Source: Kingdonia uniflora
Taxonomy: Eukaryota; Streptophyta; Magnoliopsida; Ranunculales; Circaeasteraceae
Direction: 5' to 3'
Assembly (NCBI GenBank): GCA_014058105.1
Contig: JACGCM010002659.1
Span: forward strand, 1,364,001 to 1,428,000
DNA: 64,000 nucleotides
The position numbers and the translations under genes are program-made. Positions 10,561-20,619 of this stretch are shown one piece after another (the stretch's first letter is position 1; every line of letters starts with the position of its first letter). The notes beneath the pieces are model-generated. The model searched no databases, was not told where the DNA came from, and saw only the letters and a list, made by a program, of their open reading frames with translations.

Positions 10561-11547
10561 AAGATACCAAGTGCATGTGTGACATGTGCTAATAATTTCA
10601 GTAGAAAGTCTTAAAAATGGACAGCAAATATTGTCATTATCAGTGACGCCCGAGAAGCCTTTAGTCACAATAAAGTGTTACCAGATTCAGATCATATCTT
10701 GACTTAAACAGGTGCGGATTGTTGGATTGGCGTAGGTTAAGCAAAATCATCTCTCTGGTGCTTGAAACAACCCGGACTGGAGACATGACCCAGCACATAT
10801 TTAGAAGGATTTAATAATTACTAGAGTTTGCGTTAGGAACCTGAACCATACCGGCATAGATGAGCTGGCATATAGTACTAAGCTTATTCTATCAGTGCCA
10901 CATGTGAAGCGCAGAAATGATTGATATCTTTTTCAAATGGATGTGTGAGAACTATCAATCCGACAATTCCAGAAGTATTGGAAGTGTACACCATTGTGGT
11001 TTTATAGTGCTTTTTACTGGTCAAGTGTGAGAGATTCTTTTTTCAATTTTTTTTCTTGCGGTCTCATAAAATTGGAAAAACTTTGAACATGGTTGAAACT
11101 TGAAATTGTAAACCTGTGCCTAGAGATGGATTAGGTCTTAGTTTGCATCACAAAAGGGTTGGTTAGAAGGTCATCGTAAGTCACAAAAGTAAATATACAA
11201 CAACAATTTTTCAAATGCTCGTCCTCATAGTAGTTTCAACCGCTGATAAAAAAGGATTAGCAAATTTCTCTCTCATGAATCCAAACGTTGTAATCCAAAT
11301 TGGTTAAACACCAAGGAGTGTATTTTATGGAGTTTATATTAGGCCATGAAATTGAACCTCAGTCCTGGCCTGAATCCGTGAACCGTATATATAACGGAGT
11401 TACCAGTGTGAAATTGAGCTAGTGATGATAAATTATGCTAATTTTTGTTCAAACAAACATAACAATGGAACACAATAAGATCAAATTGATATTTCTTATT
11501 TATTCAATAAAGGAGTTCCCACAAACACTTATTTTACGACACAGAAA
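10561..11547. other. Gene-free spacer between lipid-transfer remnants
   Basis: About 1 kb of AT-rich sequence. It is probably the old intergenic DNA of a tandem gene cluster, upstream of promoter remnant C and downstream of copy A. No ORF with recognisable similarity and no LTR edges are seen. Confidence 0.4.
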
Positions 11548-11830
11548 CTACTGTGTTAAGCAATAAAGGGGAGCAATGCTGCATGTACCGAAGATCTTCT
11601 TAAGATTATCAGTGTTAACAAACTATTTGTAGCTGGGTTTCCTCTTATACTCATAAATACAGTTTATTTGTTCTTTGAACTTTGCGCAACAAGTGCCAGA
11701 CGGAGGAGCGGAGTTGTGAACACGTAATGGCAAGGGGCATCCAGTGTTTTGAACACAGTTTCATGACCTGCGCTTCGGTAACCAGCACCAAGAGAGTGAA
11801 CATCAGGGAAAAAACAAAAACCTTCTTCAT
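11548..11830 (-). pseudogene. Type-2 non-specific lipid-transfer protein relic, copy A
   Basis: Reading minus from the ATG at 11,830: a signal peptide of about 21 residues (KKVFVFSLMFTLLVLV), then after a one-base frameshift the eight-cysteine nsLTP2 scaffold. It runs: Cys, 21 residues, CysCys (GTCCAKFKEQINC), 8 residues, Cys-x-Tyr where Cys-x-Cys is expected, 23 residues, Cys, 6 residues, Cys. An in-frame TAG interrupts the 23-residue spacer at a place where Gln is usual. The spacing of the remaining cysteines is exactly that of the family. Active members are secreted and carry lipids in the cell wall. Frameshift, stop and lost Cys6 make it a pseudogene. Its promoter is cut away at about 11,881 by LINE sequence. 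Confidence 0.75.
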
Positions 11831-12198
11831 CTTTCTTCTTAAAGATAGCAAGAGAAATACTAAGAGAAGAAGATGGAGGAAACTATAAGCTACCAATGTT
11901 ATGTTTTTTGATATCATTTTCTATCTCTCCAGCTTTCTCTCCAGCCTCTCCCCTTCCAGCTTTCTCTCTCTCCCCTCCCCTGCTTTCAACCCTCATTCCA
12001 CTCCCAATCACCTGCTCACCCACCTCAATCATATCCACCATGACCCCACCACTCTCTCAAACCTCCAAACTCACTCCCACCCCATGCAAAGTACGTACCA
12101 CTCTTACCCATCCCTACATCCCTACACTTTTCAAACTATCTTGGGTTTTCTCCAACTGCTGTCTAGTCTCTATCGAATCACTCCTTGCGCTTCCTGCC

Positions 12199-14193
12199 AT
12201 GGCAGAGATCGGAGAACCAGCCAAACGTGACGACATAGTCGACCTGATGAAGCTGTGTACCACCCATGATTCTAGCACTGAGCTCACGCTTGATAACTCG
12301 CGGTGGGAATCCCTGCAACAACGATGGCGCTATGCCATAGCTTTTAAATCCATTTCGGAAAATATCAGAGAACACACTATATGTGAAGGTGTTAAGAGAG
12401 AGTGGAAAAAACTCATTACCAACATCCCACCTATCTCATTCGAACCCTTGTCCAAGATCTTTACCGCAAACTTTTCCAATCGGCAGGATTTTTAGACCGT
12501 GCTCTCGACACCATCACCCAACATCTTCGGCTTCTCCACCTCATGCAGCCCTACGACCCAATGCTACATCAGTCAGAGATGACATTCGAACGGTACCTAT
12601 GTTGGGTCCAAGTGTCAGGGCTTCCCTGTTGTTTGCACGATCCCGACACACTTGTTATGATTGGAAATAAGATTGGGATTTATGTCAAGGATGATTTCAA
12701 AACGAGAGATAACGAGCCGGTTAAAACCGGATTTGTGCGGATTCAAGTTAACCTCCTCACAGGGAAACCGTTGGTCCTCTCCATTCCGGTACCAAGACCT
12801 CGAGGATACGGAACTATTAAGCTTACTATAAAATACGAACGTCTCGAGGGTTTTTGCTCTTTCTGCGGCATTATTACTCACTCCCTCATGGACTGCCCAA
12901 AGTTCACTCGGCTCAGACAGGATAGACTCCGACATAATATCACCGGTCCATTCAACTTCCCCTTCGGCAAATACATTCAAGTGACTCAACCCCGACAAGA
13001 GTTCTCCTACACTAACACAAAACCAACGAGGGTTTCCCCGGACAAGAACCATCAACAAGAGAGCCCGCAGTATATGAATGAAACACACCGCCGTGACGGC
13101 AGCGAGGCCGGGGTTAACCATATTCTCAAAACAGCCATTGAAAGCCTTAATACCTGGACTTGGCAGAGCTTCCACCAATCCACTCAGTGGACAGAAATTG
13201 ACACTCCGAAAAGAGGATACCAAAACCACAATGGGTTTCAGTTCTCAATCGACACGCTACTCCTGGTCTGGAAGAACTTCGACGCAAGGACTGCTTACAG
13301 AGCGGAGGGAAATGGTAACTGCATGCTACAGAGAGGTGTAAATCTCGAAGTTAACAAAAACAACTCAAATTAGTTTCGAAAAGTGACTGAGTACGTCCCA
13401 AACATTTATGACTCGAATTTGGTTGGGCCTCCACAATCTCTCAAACAAAGCAGAGATATAAAATCGACCAAAAATTTTTGGGCCGTTGTCAACATATAGT
13501 TTGCTGCTAGAGGGACCCCCGGGACATCACCTGAAGCTGGAACTTAACTCGTACCCCCAGGAAACTGGAAGCCCATCTAACACTCTTGACCCAAGATCGG
13601 GTAATACAGTCCTCAGCCCACCTATCAAGCCTAGGCCCCTGGAATTCGAAGACAGCCTTAGTAAGTGCACTGGACCAGGCCTTGACCAGTTAGATGACAA
13701 AGGCCTCTACTCTAACCCGGCAAGGCCTAAACCTGCCGACCTGACCAAACCCATGCGCCCTCGAGGCCCGGTCCGTAGACCTACCAACACCCATTTCAAG
13801 TTTCCTAATGTAAAACCAAAACCAGTCCTCCCTACAACCCCCTCGCAAGACGTCGTCTCCGACGAATCCTCCGGGCATCTAGAGGCTGGCCACACTCCCT
13901 CTGATATCAATAGTTGGCGTACTCTTAATTTGAAAGATATCTTCGAGGGCGAGCAACAAACGGATTCATCTCCCTCTCTCTCTTCTCGGATGTGCACACA
14001 TAAAAGAAGGGGTACACATCATGGCAGAGCTGAAGAAGATGATGTTTGCACAACCCCATCCAAGGAAGCAATGACGGGTAGCCCACCATGGTCCCCCCAA
14101 TCTATGCTACCCAACGGAAGAGATGACGGACCAGTACAAATGTGGAGCTGGAACACGAGTTCACCGAGACTCCGGCCAAGGTACGCATCCTAG
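12199..14193 (+). pseudogene. LINE ORF1 (nucleic-acid-binding protein)
   Basis: Spread over three frames by indels. The part 12,199-12,495 starts MAEIGEPAKRDDIVDLMKL. The part 12,402-13,373 holds the DUF4283-like body (CWVQVSGLPCCLHDPDT, then GNKIGIYVKDDF) and a CCHC knuckle: Cys-SF-Cys-GIITHSLMDC, preceded by the usual TIKLTIKYERLEGF. The part 13,486-14,193 is a Pro/Arg-rich tail with no recognised domain. ORF1 proteins coat LINE RNA. The segment 13,226-13,264 is duplicated at the far end of the element (see repeat). Confidence 0.7.
13226..13264 (+). repeat. 39-bp direct repeat, source copy inside LINE ORF1
   Basis: Identical over 39 bp to 17,007-17,045. Here it sits inside a continuous ORF1 frame, so this is the original. 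Confidence 0.95.
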
Positions 14194-14808
14194 CACACGA
14201 CGCACACATTACCTTTCCTTCCTTTGCATGCTGCTTTCCTAATTTGCTTAAATATGTCCAACCTGCTTGCTTGGTGCCTCACGGCTCAGTTCTTATTCCT
14301 TGTCCTTTACGATTTCATGTTAATAGTACTTCAGCATGCAACCGGAACCCTAAATGGCCACTTGAGAGATGGCGTACTAAAGGAAAAATTAAAACAAGAA
14401 AGAAATATCCCATTAAAAATCATAGAGGCTCAACTTTCCAGATCTGGAAGATTCAAATTACGCATACTATTAGCACATTGAAGCACACATCGACACATGA
14501 GAGCATTGAATCACTTTCCTCGAGAGAGTTTAAAATTTTGATTAGAGCTAGTTGGGATAGACACAAAAGGGAAAAGAGGAAGGACGAGCATCCCGGAACG
14601 AGAACCATGAGACATAAATTTCTCCTTAAGTCTTGAGCCATGCTCGATAGACCGAGCAGCATCACTCATAGTCCCAAAGGCTATATATTGAAAAACCTTG
14701 GAATGCTTAAGAAGACTAGAGCGCAAGTTAATGCTTGTATTAAACATAAGCAACAAACAATAGCTTATCTAACATCGAAGCGGGCCCGACACCGGCCTTC
14801 GGTTACCT
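14194..14808 (+). other. LINE inter-ORF region
   Basis: About 600 bp between the ORF1 tail and the ORF2 start. Plant LINEs usually have a shorter linker, so it may contain an insertion, but no repeat ends or target duplications are seen. Short frames here show no similarity that I recognise. Confidence 0.4.
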
Positions 14809-15850
14809 ATGATTGCACTTTCATGGAACTATAGGGGGACGGCAAAAAAGTCCACCCTGAGGGAGCTTCTTGTCCAATCCAAAAGGTACCAGCCGGAAAT
14901 TATTTTCCTGTCTGAGACTAAAGCACATAACCTGGATGCTCTCAAGAAATTCAACATCTTGGGACTCACCCACTCCCACACTGTCAACACCACCCCCCAT
15001 CACGCAGGAGGGCTTTGGCTCTCGTGGTGTAACATTATTGATCTCACCATCCTTTCTTCCACTCCCAATACTATCGACACGCTTATCCAGTCTCATCCCC
15101 CCTCTCTGCAGGTCAACAATGAAACTATCCCCTGGATCTGCCCCTTCACCTACCCCCCCTGACACCCAAAACTACAAAATGTACTGGAACGCTATCGCGC
15201 ACCTTGGCTGCTCTATCAACATACCCTGGATGGTCATCGGCGACCTTAACTGCATCACGTGCAAAGAAGAGAAATTTGGTAAGATCGCCTTCGACAACAC
15301 GAGCGATAATCCTATGGAGGCCTTTATCTTCGACGCATCTATGGTTGACCTGGGATTCACTGGGGTCCCGTTTTACCTGGTCAAATAAAAGAAGGGGCAC
15401 CGCTTTGGTGAAACAGCGGTTGGATCGTGCTCTGGTATCCATCCCATGGCGCGCTGCCTTCCCTGATGCTACCATCCAGAACCTACCGATTATTGGCTCT
15501 AACCATGGACCTATCTTGCTGAACACTGATACGGCTGGCCACAAACTCCCGAAGCAATTCAATTTCCAATCCGCCTGGTTCAAACATGATCGCTGTCAAG
15601 AAGTTATTGCCCAAGCCTGGAACCTGGAGCAAAAAGGGTCTAGGCAGTTGAGACTCTGCAGGAAGCTTAGTAAGCTACTCACCTGGAATAAGGAGAAATT
15701 CAATCATACTACAAATGGCATCTGCCAGCTCAGAGATCAGATCAACAACATCCAGCAAGAGATCACCACGGAGGAAAATTTAAACAAAGAGCAGGAGCTC
15801 CAACACAAGCTGGCTGGCATCCTTGACCGTGAAGAAACCATTTGGTGAGA
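14809..15850 (+). pseudogene. LINE ORF2, endonuclease domain
   Basis: Starts MIALSWNYRGTAKKSTLREL, the standard opening of the APE-type endonuclease. Motifs follow in order across two frameshifts: FLSETKAHN (catalytic Glu), GGLWLSW, MVIGDLNCI (catalytic Asp-Asn), DLGFTG, FTWSNKRRG, VKQRLDRAL, and GSNHGPILL, where the catalytic His follows Ser-Asn instead of Ser-Asp. The C-terminal linker to the RT is helical and ends at a stop at 15,846. The domain would nick the target for target-primed reverse transcription. Confidence 0.8.
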
Positions 15851-17006
15851 TAAGTCGCGTGAGCTCTGGCTTAACGAGGGGGACATAAACACATTTTTTT
15901 TCCACATTTCCACCATTTGCCGCCGCCGCCAAAATGCTATCACTAGGATACGCAGACCAGATGGCTCCTGGGGGCTGGGCAGAAAAGAGATTGGCGATAC
16001 CTTTGTGGACTTCTACAACAAGTTTTTTACTACTTCTCATCCTAGGCTGAAGATCCAAGACCTTGACTTAGTGGAGAAGATGATCACTGACGAGGGAAAT
16101 TATCAGCTCACCCGGGACCCCACAATGGACGAATTTAAAGAAGCTCTCTTCCCCATGAATCCTCATAAGGCCCCGGGGCTAGACGGGTTCACCCCGATGT
16201 TCTGCCAGAAAGCTTGGGACACAGTCAAGCACGATCTGTTCAAAGCTACCCTGGCATTCTTCCAAACGGGCCGCTTACTCTAGGAATTCAACCACACGAA
16301 TATCGCTCTTATCCCAAAGAAGAAGAACCAGGAAAAACCTGACCAGTTCTGGCCTATCAGCCTGTGCAACGTCAAACTTAAGCTCATCACCAATATTTTA
16401 ACTGCCAGACTGCGTCCCCTTCTTAACAAAATTATTTCGCCCGCCCAAAATACCTTCATTCCGGGTCGCCAAATTTTTGACAATATTATCATGGCCCAGG
16501 AGATCCTTGTAGCTCTTAAGAAGAAGAAAGGTACCTCGACTTACATGGCCATTAAGCTCGACCTGAGCAAAGCTTTCGAACATGTTAAATGTGGCTTCCT
16601 CCACGGCACCCTCAAAACCATGGGCTTCTGCGACAAATTGTGTGGATAAATTCACCAGTGCATTTCCACCACAACCCTCTCTTTCAGCCTCAACGGAATG
16701 CCTTTTGGGTTCATCCATCCAGATAACGGTCTCAGGCAAGGGGACCCCTTCTCTTTTCTTCATTTGCTCTGAGGTCCTTTCACGCATCATCTTAGCTAAA
16801 GAGGCCAAAGGCGACATCCATGGAATCAAGACGACTCGTGGTAGTACCCCCATCTCGCACCTACTCTTCGCTGATGGCAGTTTCATCTTTTGTAAAGCAA
16901 ACCTGGAAGAAGCTGGGGCCCTAAAAGAAGCCTTAAACACTTTCAAGGACGTCTCGGGTCAAGAGATCAACCTGGATAAGTCCTGCATCCTTTTTAGCAA
17001 GAACGG
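15851..17006 (+). pseudogene. LINE ORF2, reverse transcriptase domain (truncated)
   Basis: Motifs in order: NPHKAPGLDGFTP, NIALIPKKKNQEKPDQFWPI, LTARLRPLLNKIISPAQ, FIPGRQIFDNII, LDLSKAFEHV (usual AFDxV), GLRQGDPFSF, and HLLFADGSFIF where the catalytic pair is normally FADD. Stops (for example at 16,280) and frame changes interrupt it. Both the first catalytic motif (Asp to Glu) and the second (Asp-Asp to Asp-Gly) have changes. The sequence ends right after NLDKSCILFSKN. Confidence 0.8.
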
Positions 17007-17045
17007 CCACAATGGGTTTCAGTTCTCAATCGACACGCTACTCCT
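17007..17045 (+). repeat. 39-bp direct repeat, patch at the LINE/LTR junction
   Basis: An exact copy of 13,226-13,264, starting CCACAATGGGTTTCAG and ending GCTACTCCT. It lies between the broken end of the LINE RT and the broken start of an L-family LTR. The two breakpoints plus a locally copied patch look like double-strand-break repair with filler DNA. Confidence 0.9.
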
Positions 17046-17049
17046 AGGT

Positions 17050-17910
17050 ACTTGTTATATATATGCATGATTTTAGGCATTGTTTAGGGGATTTTATATT
17101 AATGGTAATATTTTGTAACCCTTCCTATACTCTATAAATAGGAGGGGAATCCCACCCATGAGAGATGATCTTGGGGAGTATAAATATCTAGGTTCAATAA
17201 GCAATGAAGTTCTTATTCTTCACTTTTTTCTTATCTTTTATTTTTATCGTAGTAATAGTAGTTTGACAATGATCAAAGGGATAAGTAGCTAATCTTCTTA
17301 GCCAAGGCTAGATGAACTCTACCCAATGTAGCCTTAGTGTTGACTGTGTAGCTTAGTTAGAGTAATTACTTTCTCTTTATTCCGGAATATTGCATATTCG
17401 TATTCCTTCATCCTATGCTTGACCATAGCTAAGATTTGGAGGAATATTGAATCTATGTAACCATCTTGTTGGACCATAACATGATAGGTTAGGAACATGG
17501 AGAAGAGAACAGAATCCATACTTATCAACCGGACCATGGTTGAGTAAGTTGGTTTATAGGTCGTTCCCAATTACTAAATCTCTTATTTATTTTGATATAT
17601 TACATATGCCCGACCAAGGATATGCGATACGGGAACTCATAATTTACTTTAATTATTTATGCTATCTAAATGGTTACAAAGGGTGGAGTGGAATTGATTT
17701 CTTTGTTTCCACTCTAATTTATCTTGTAATTTGTTTCGTTCTTCTTGTTATTTCAAAACCTACACAAACTCGTTGTTATTGGATAAAACTAGTAGCTTGA
17801 AGTATAATTCGTAACACAAGTCTCTTGGGATACGACCCCGCTTACCCTTGTATTTAATGGTATACCGTGCACTTGCAAGTCTTTTAAGAGGTCAGTTTAT
17901 AATCGATCAA
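17050..17910 (+). repeat. Partial L-family LTR
   Basis: The 3' ~860 bp of the L LTR (first ~270 bp missing), ending TAATCGATCA at 17,910. The TATA box region (CTATAAATAGGAGGGG) is kept near 17,131. It ends precisely at the LTR 3' border and then passes straight into copia sequence, which suggests an L element or solo LTR inserted into the copia element, with the left side later lost. Confidence 0.85.
17334..17537 (-). CDS. Antisense ORF conserved in L-family LTRs (partial LTR copy)
   Basis: The same 67-codon antisense frame as at 3813-4016, starting ATGG after GGACC and ending TKLHSQH. Open throughout although the LTR itself is truncated. Confidence 0.25.
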   Translation of the reverse strand: MVRLISMDSVLFSMFLTYHVMVQQDGYIDSIFLQILAMVKHRMKEYEYAIFRNKEKVITLTKLHSQH

Positions 17911-18114
17911 GAGCAACATTCTCCTAAGCTGTATAGTGATGGTCAAAACGTTATACACTTAGCAAAGAATTTGGCTTTTCACTCTAGAACCAAACACATT
18001 GATATTCGATATTATTATATTCGCTCGCTCCTCGAGGACGGTGCGTTGAAGCTTCTGAAGATTCATACTGACGTAAATCCGACCGATATGTTTACGAAGG
18101 TGGTGACTCTTTAG
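17911..18114 (+). pseudogene. Copia RNase H, C-terminal part
   Basis: After LTR-derived codons the frame reads LYSDGQNVIHLAKNLAFHSR, then TKHIDIRYYYIR and DVNPTDMFTK. These are the ordered hallmarks of the copia RNase H end (xDNQSAIxLxxNP, HxRTKHIDxRYHxIR, NPADxFTK). The stop at 18,112 follows VVTL. In active elements it removes the RNA strand from the RNA-DNA hybrid. The N-terminal catalytic part is missing. Confidence 0.85.
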
Positions 18115-18231
18115 AAGTTGACAACATGTACAACTTCTGGGGGTCTTTAAGATTGAAGGTCCGGGTAGTTCAAGCAATTCATTTGGAGATCTGGAGATGG
18201 GTTATGATAGATTTAATTTTAAGTGGGAGAT

Positions 18232-18989
18232 TATTAAGGTATGAACTCGAATTATATTTGAGGTCATTTTAGTTTGAGCTGTTTCAGGTCAAGGATTGAA
18301 GACGGATTGAAACTGATTAAAAATGAGATTTTCAATGTTCTGATTCGAACTGGTTAAAATCGATAGAAGTATGAACTGGCTAAGTATCATGAAGATTCAA
18401 ACTGGTTAAGTTACCTGGAGTTCGAACTGGTTATGTTGCCTGAAGACTCGAGCTGGTTCTATTTGAGTTGCTGAGGAAGAGTTCAAAATAGGTCGAAGTC
18501 GTTCGAACGAGATTGGAGCTCGTTCGAACGAGATTGTAAGATTTTACGCTCTTCTTTCGAAGACCGTAGAACTCGTTCGAACGAGATTAGACTTTATTCA
18601 AACGACATTTTCCTGGTGGCCATATTGAGTCTTCTTCTGAGATGTTGAGTTCTGCCTTGAGATGCGTTCTACTTGTCTTTAGTCCTCTAGTATATAAAGA
18701 GGAATTAGTTTATTTTATTAGCCTATCCTTTTCCTGCAAGTCTAATTCTAGACCTAGAATTTGAGAGACTCCATTAAAGCTTGAGAAGCTTGGAAAGATC
18801 GTTGTAACTCATTTGATTAACATAGTAAATTGTTCTGGGAGTGGTTTTTTATCTATAAGGGTTTTCCACTTCCCTCCTCTGGGAGACCATGTGTTCTTTA
18901 TTGTTCTGTATTTCTTAATCTGGTTGATTGGCATATTCTGTGTATCGTTCTTGTAGTAGAAGAAAGATTAACTACCTCTATTCCCGACA
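18232..18989 (+). repeat. Copia 3' LTR
   Basis: About 758 bp starting TATTAAGGTATGAACTCG right after the polypurine tract (a TG start with G changed to A is likely) and ending TATTCCCGACA. TATA box TATATAAAG at 18,691-18,699. It contains several CGTTCGAACG palindromes between 18,500 and 18,600. Confidence 0.7.
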
Positions 18990-19248
18990 GGTATGCGATC
19001 CTGCATGTATTCAGGATCTTCCTAAAATTGTCAATATAATCTTAAATCTTCTCATACTTGCAAACACATAGTATTTGTTCCTTGAATTTTGCGTAACAAA
19101 CGCTAGTTGGAAGAGCTGAAGTTCTGAATGCGTCATGGCAAGCGACGTCAAATTCTTTGAACACACAAGTACCATCAGGGAGAAATTGAGCTTCGTAAAC
19201 CAGTATAAGGAGAGTTACCAACAGTGTAGAAATAAATACCTTACCCAT
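18990..19248 (-). pseudogene. Type-2 non-specific lipid-transfer protein relic, copy B
   Basis: Minus strand from an ATG at 19,248: signal peptide MGKVFISTLLVTLLILVYEA, then a mature part with Cys-x8-Cys-x13-Cys-Tyr (CysCys expected)-x8-Cys-Val-Cys. The shared block CYAKFKEQILCVCKYEK aligns with copy A and with the family's KxKEQxPCLCxY. A TAA at 19,042 ends the readable protein. Behind it the frame still reads the tail with the seventh cysteine (KILNTCRIAY), but with five residues fewer than usual. The copia LTR then replaces the last cysteine. One broken cysteine pair, a stop and a lost C-terminus mean a secreted functional protein is unlikely, though a short secreted peptide from 19,042-19,248 is possible. 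Confidence 0.75.
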
Positions 19249-19330
19249 AATTCTTTTTAAGGACTACAATAGCAATGCAAAGAGAAGAAAATAAAGGAAT
19301 GTATGAGATACTAAAAGGGGCTTTCTTTAG

Positions 19331-19341
19331 GTATATTTATA
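19331..19341 (-). promoter_or_regulatory. TATA box of lipid-transfer relic B
   Basis: TATAAATATAC on the minus strand, 83 bp upstream of the ATG. The surrounding promoter and leader are shared with remnant C at 10,440-10,560. Confidence 0.55.
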
Positions 19342-20600
19342 GAGTGCCAGTGGGTATATAATAGGGTACCTGACATGCATTTTTTTCGGCATACGAAGTC
19401 ATGGCATGCTACGTTGTTTTTTTTCCCTCAACAGGCTAACTTTTACGTACAACATAAGACATGATTACTTTCTCAGCCTAGCTTTTACAACATATAACAT
19501 GGTTCCCCCTTTAAGTTTCTCTGCCTCCCCTCAAGCACTATACAATCTTGACTTGAAATTGTAATAGTTGCTGGTTACTTTCTCTTTGAGTCGACAAAAG
19601 TGATTAAATCTTGCACCTTAAGTACTTAGTGGCTTACAAAAATCATTAGGTATTGGTAAATGGCTCAAATTTTTGAAGGAATTAACCACAACATGTATAT
19701 GATTCAAACTATCTATTACAAGATTAATGTTTATAAGATCAAATATAATTAAACAATAAATAAGCATCAAACTACCTATTATGCGATTCAAACCCTAAAC
19801 CCTAAACTAAACAAGTATTTTCTTCTCTTGAAGATGAGAAATGCCTGAAACTTCAATGATCATATATGATACATAAAACATACTATAAAATTTTTAAAAT
19901 TACAAATTTAACCTCAGTAAAAAAGCATGCCAAATTGCCAAATGGCATGCCATACCGGCATGCCTAGGTGCCACGATACCATGCACCCTAATGTATAATA
20001 ATATACTTTTAATTTTCTTTAATAAATTAATAAATGTTTGTTTTATGCTTTCAAAACAGAAATTATAATTTTAAATACTCCAAGATACAAACTTTCTAAA
20101 ACTGATATTTTAGCAAGACTCTTCCCAAATCGATACTAAAACTACCAAATCAATACTGTTCCCACCTACTATCCCTTAGCTGCCACCCTATTCTATATGC
20201 ATTAAATGTTGATTAGCAGTCTAATCAGATATAGATATAAGAGGGATGATTCCCCTCAAAATAAACTAGCAACATTAAAAATCAAAGCAGCTTCATCTTC
20301 TTCTTCTGTAAAAAAGCTTCGGGCGATTCGCTCGGTTCTTCCTGATGTATTGTTTATCTCATTGATGTAGCAAGTCTTCCAACCATCGTTGTGCATTTGC
20401 TGAAGTCCTCAGACAGAAGTCATTGGGGAGAAAAATAGCGTTGTTATCCTAGGGTTATTCTCGTTGTTAAAGATCGTTATCCTTCTCTTTGCCTGTTGAT
20501 GTAATCATTGAAGTAAATATCATTTCTTACTTTGTATCCATCATCTCTATCTTTGTATCTGCATCATGATTTGTCCCTTTAATCGTAAGTAAAGATGCTA
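19342..20600. other. Unassigned sequence upstream of relic B
   Basis: AT-rich, no recognisable gene. It holds a short telomere-like AAACCCTAAACCCTAAAC at 19,790-19,807 (a telo-box motif) and a GC-rich patch near 19,925-19,975 with repeated GGCATGCC palindromes. Confidence 0.4.
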
Positions 20601-20619
20601 TGCAAGATGATATACATTG

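Larger units (their letters stand above)
11890..17006 (+). mobile_element. L1-type LINE, 3' truncated
   Basis: A plant LINE on the plus strand: a C/T-rich 5' leader (about 11,900-12,190), ORF1 with a zinc knuckle, then ORF2 with endonuclease and reverse transcriptase. It stops at 17,006 in the RT thumb region; no RNase H, 3' UTR or poly-A tail is present. The end is joined to a 39-bp copy of its own ORF1 and then to a partial L-family LTR, so the 3' end was lost by a break or rearrangement. The 5' edge lies at the interrupted promoter of lipid-transfer relic A. Confidence 0.8.
17911..18989 (+). mobile_element. Ty1/copia retrotransposon, 3' end only
   Basis: Contains the end of a copia RNase H, a short 3' region, a polypurine tract AAGTGGGAGA (18,221-18,230) and a 3' LTR. 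Everything upstream was removed or separated by the L LTR. The right end lies within the C-terminal codons of lipid-transfer relic B, so the copia element inserted into that gene. Confidence 0.8.

Noticed and set aside
12615..13229. 204-codon minus-strand frame opposite LINE ORF1
   Set aside because: Shadow of the sense ORF1, whose zinc knuckle and DUF4283-like motifs are clear.
16398..16946. 182-codon minus-strand frame opposite the LINE reverse transcriptase
   Set aside because: Shadow of ordered RT motifs on the plus strand.
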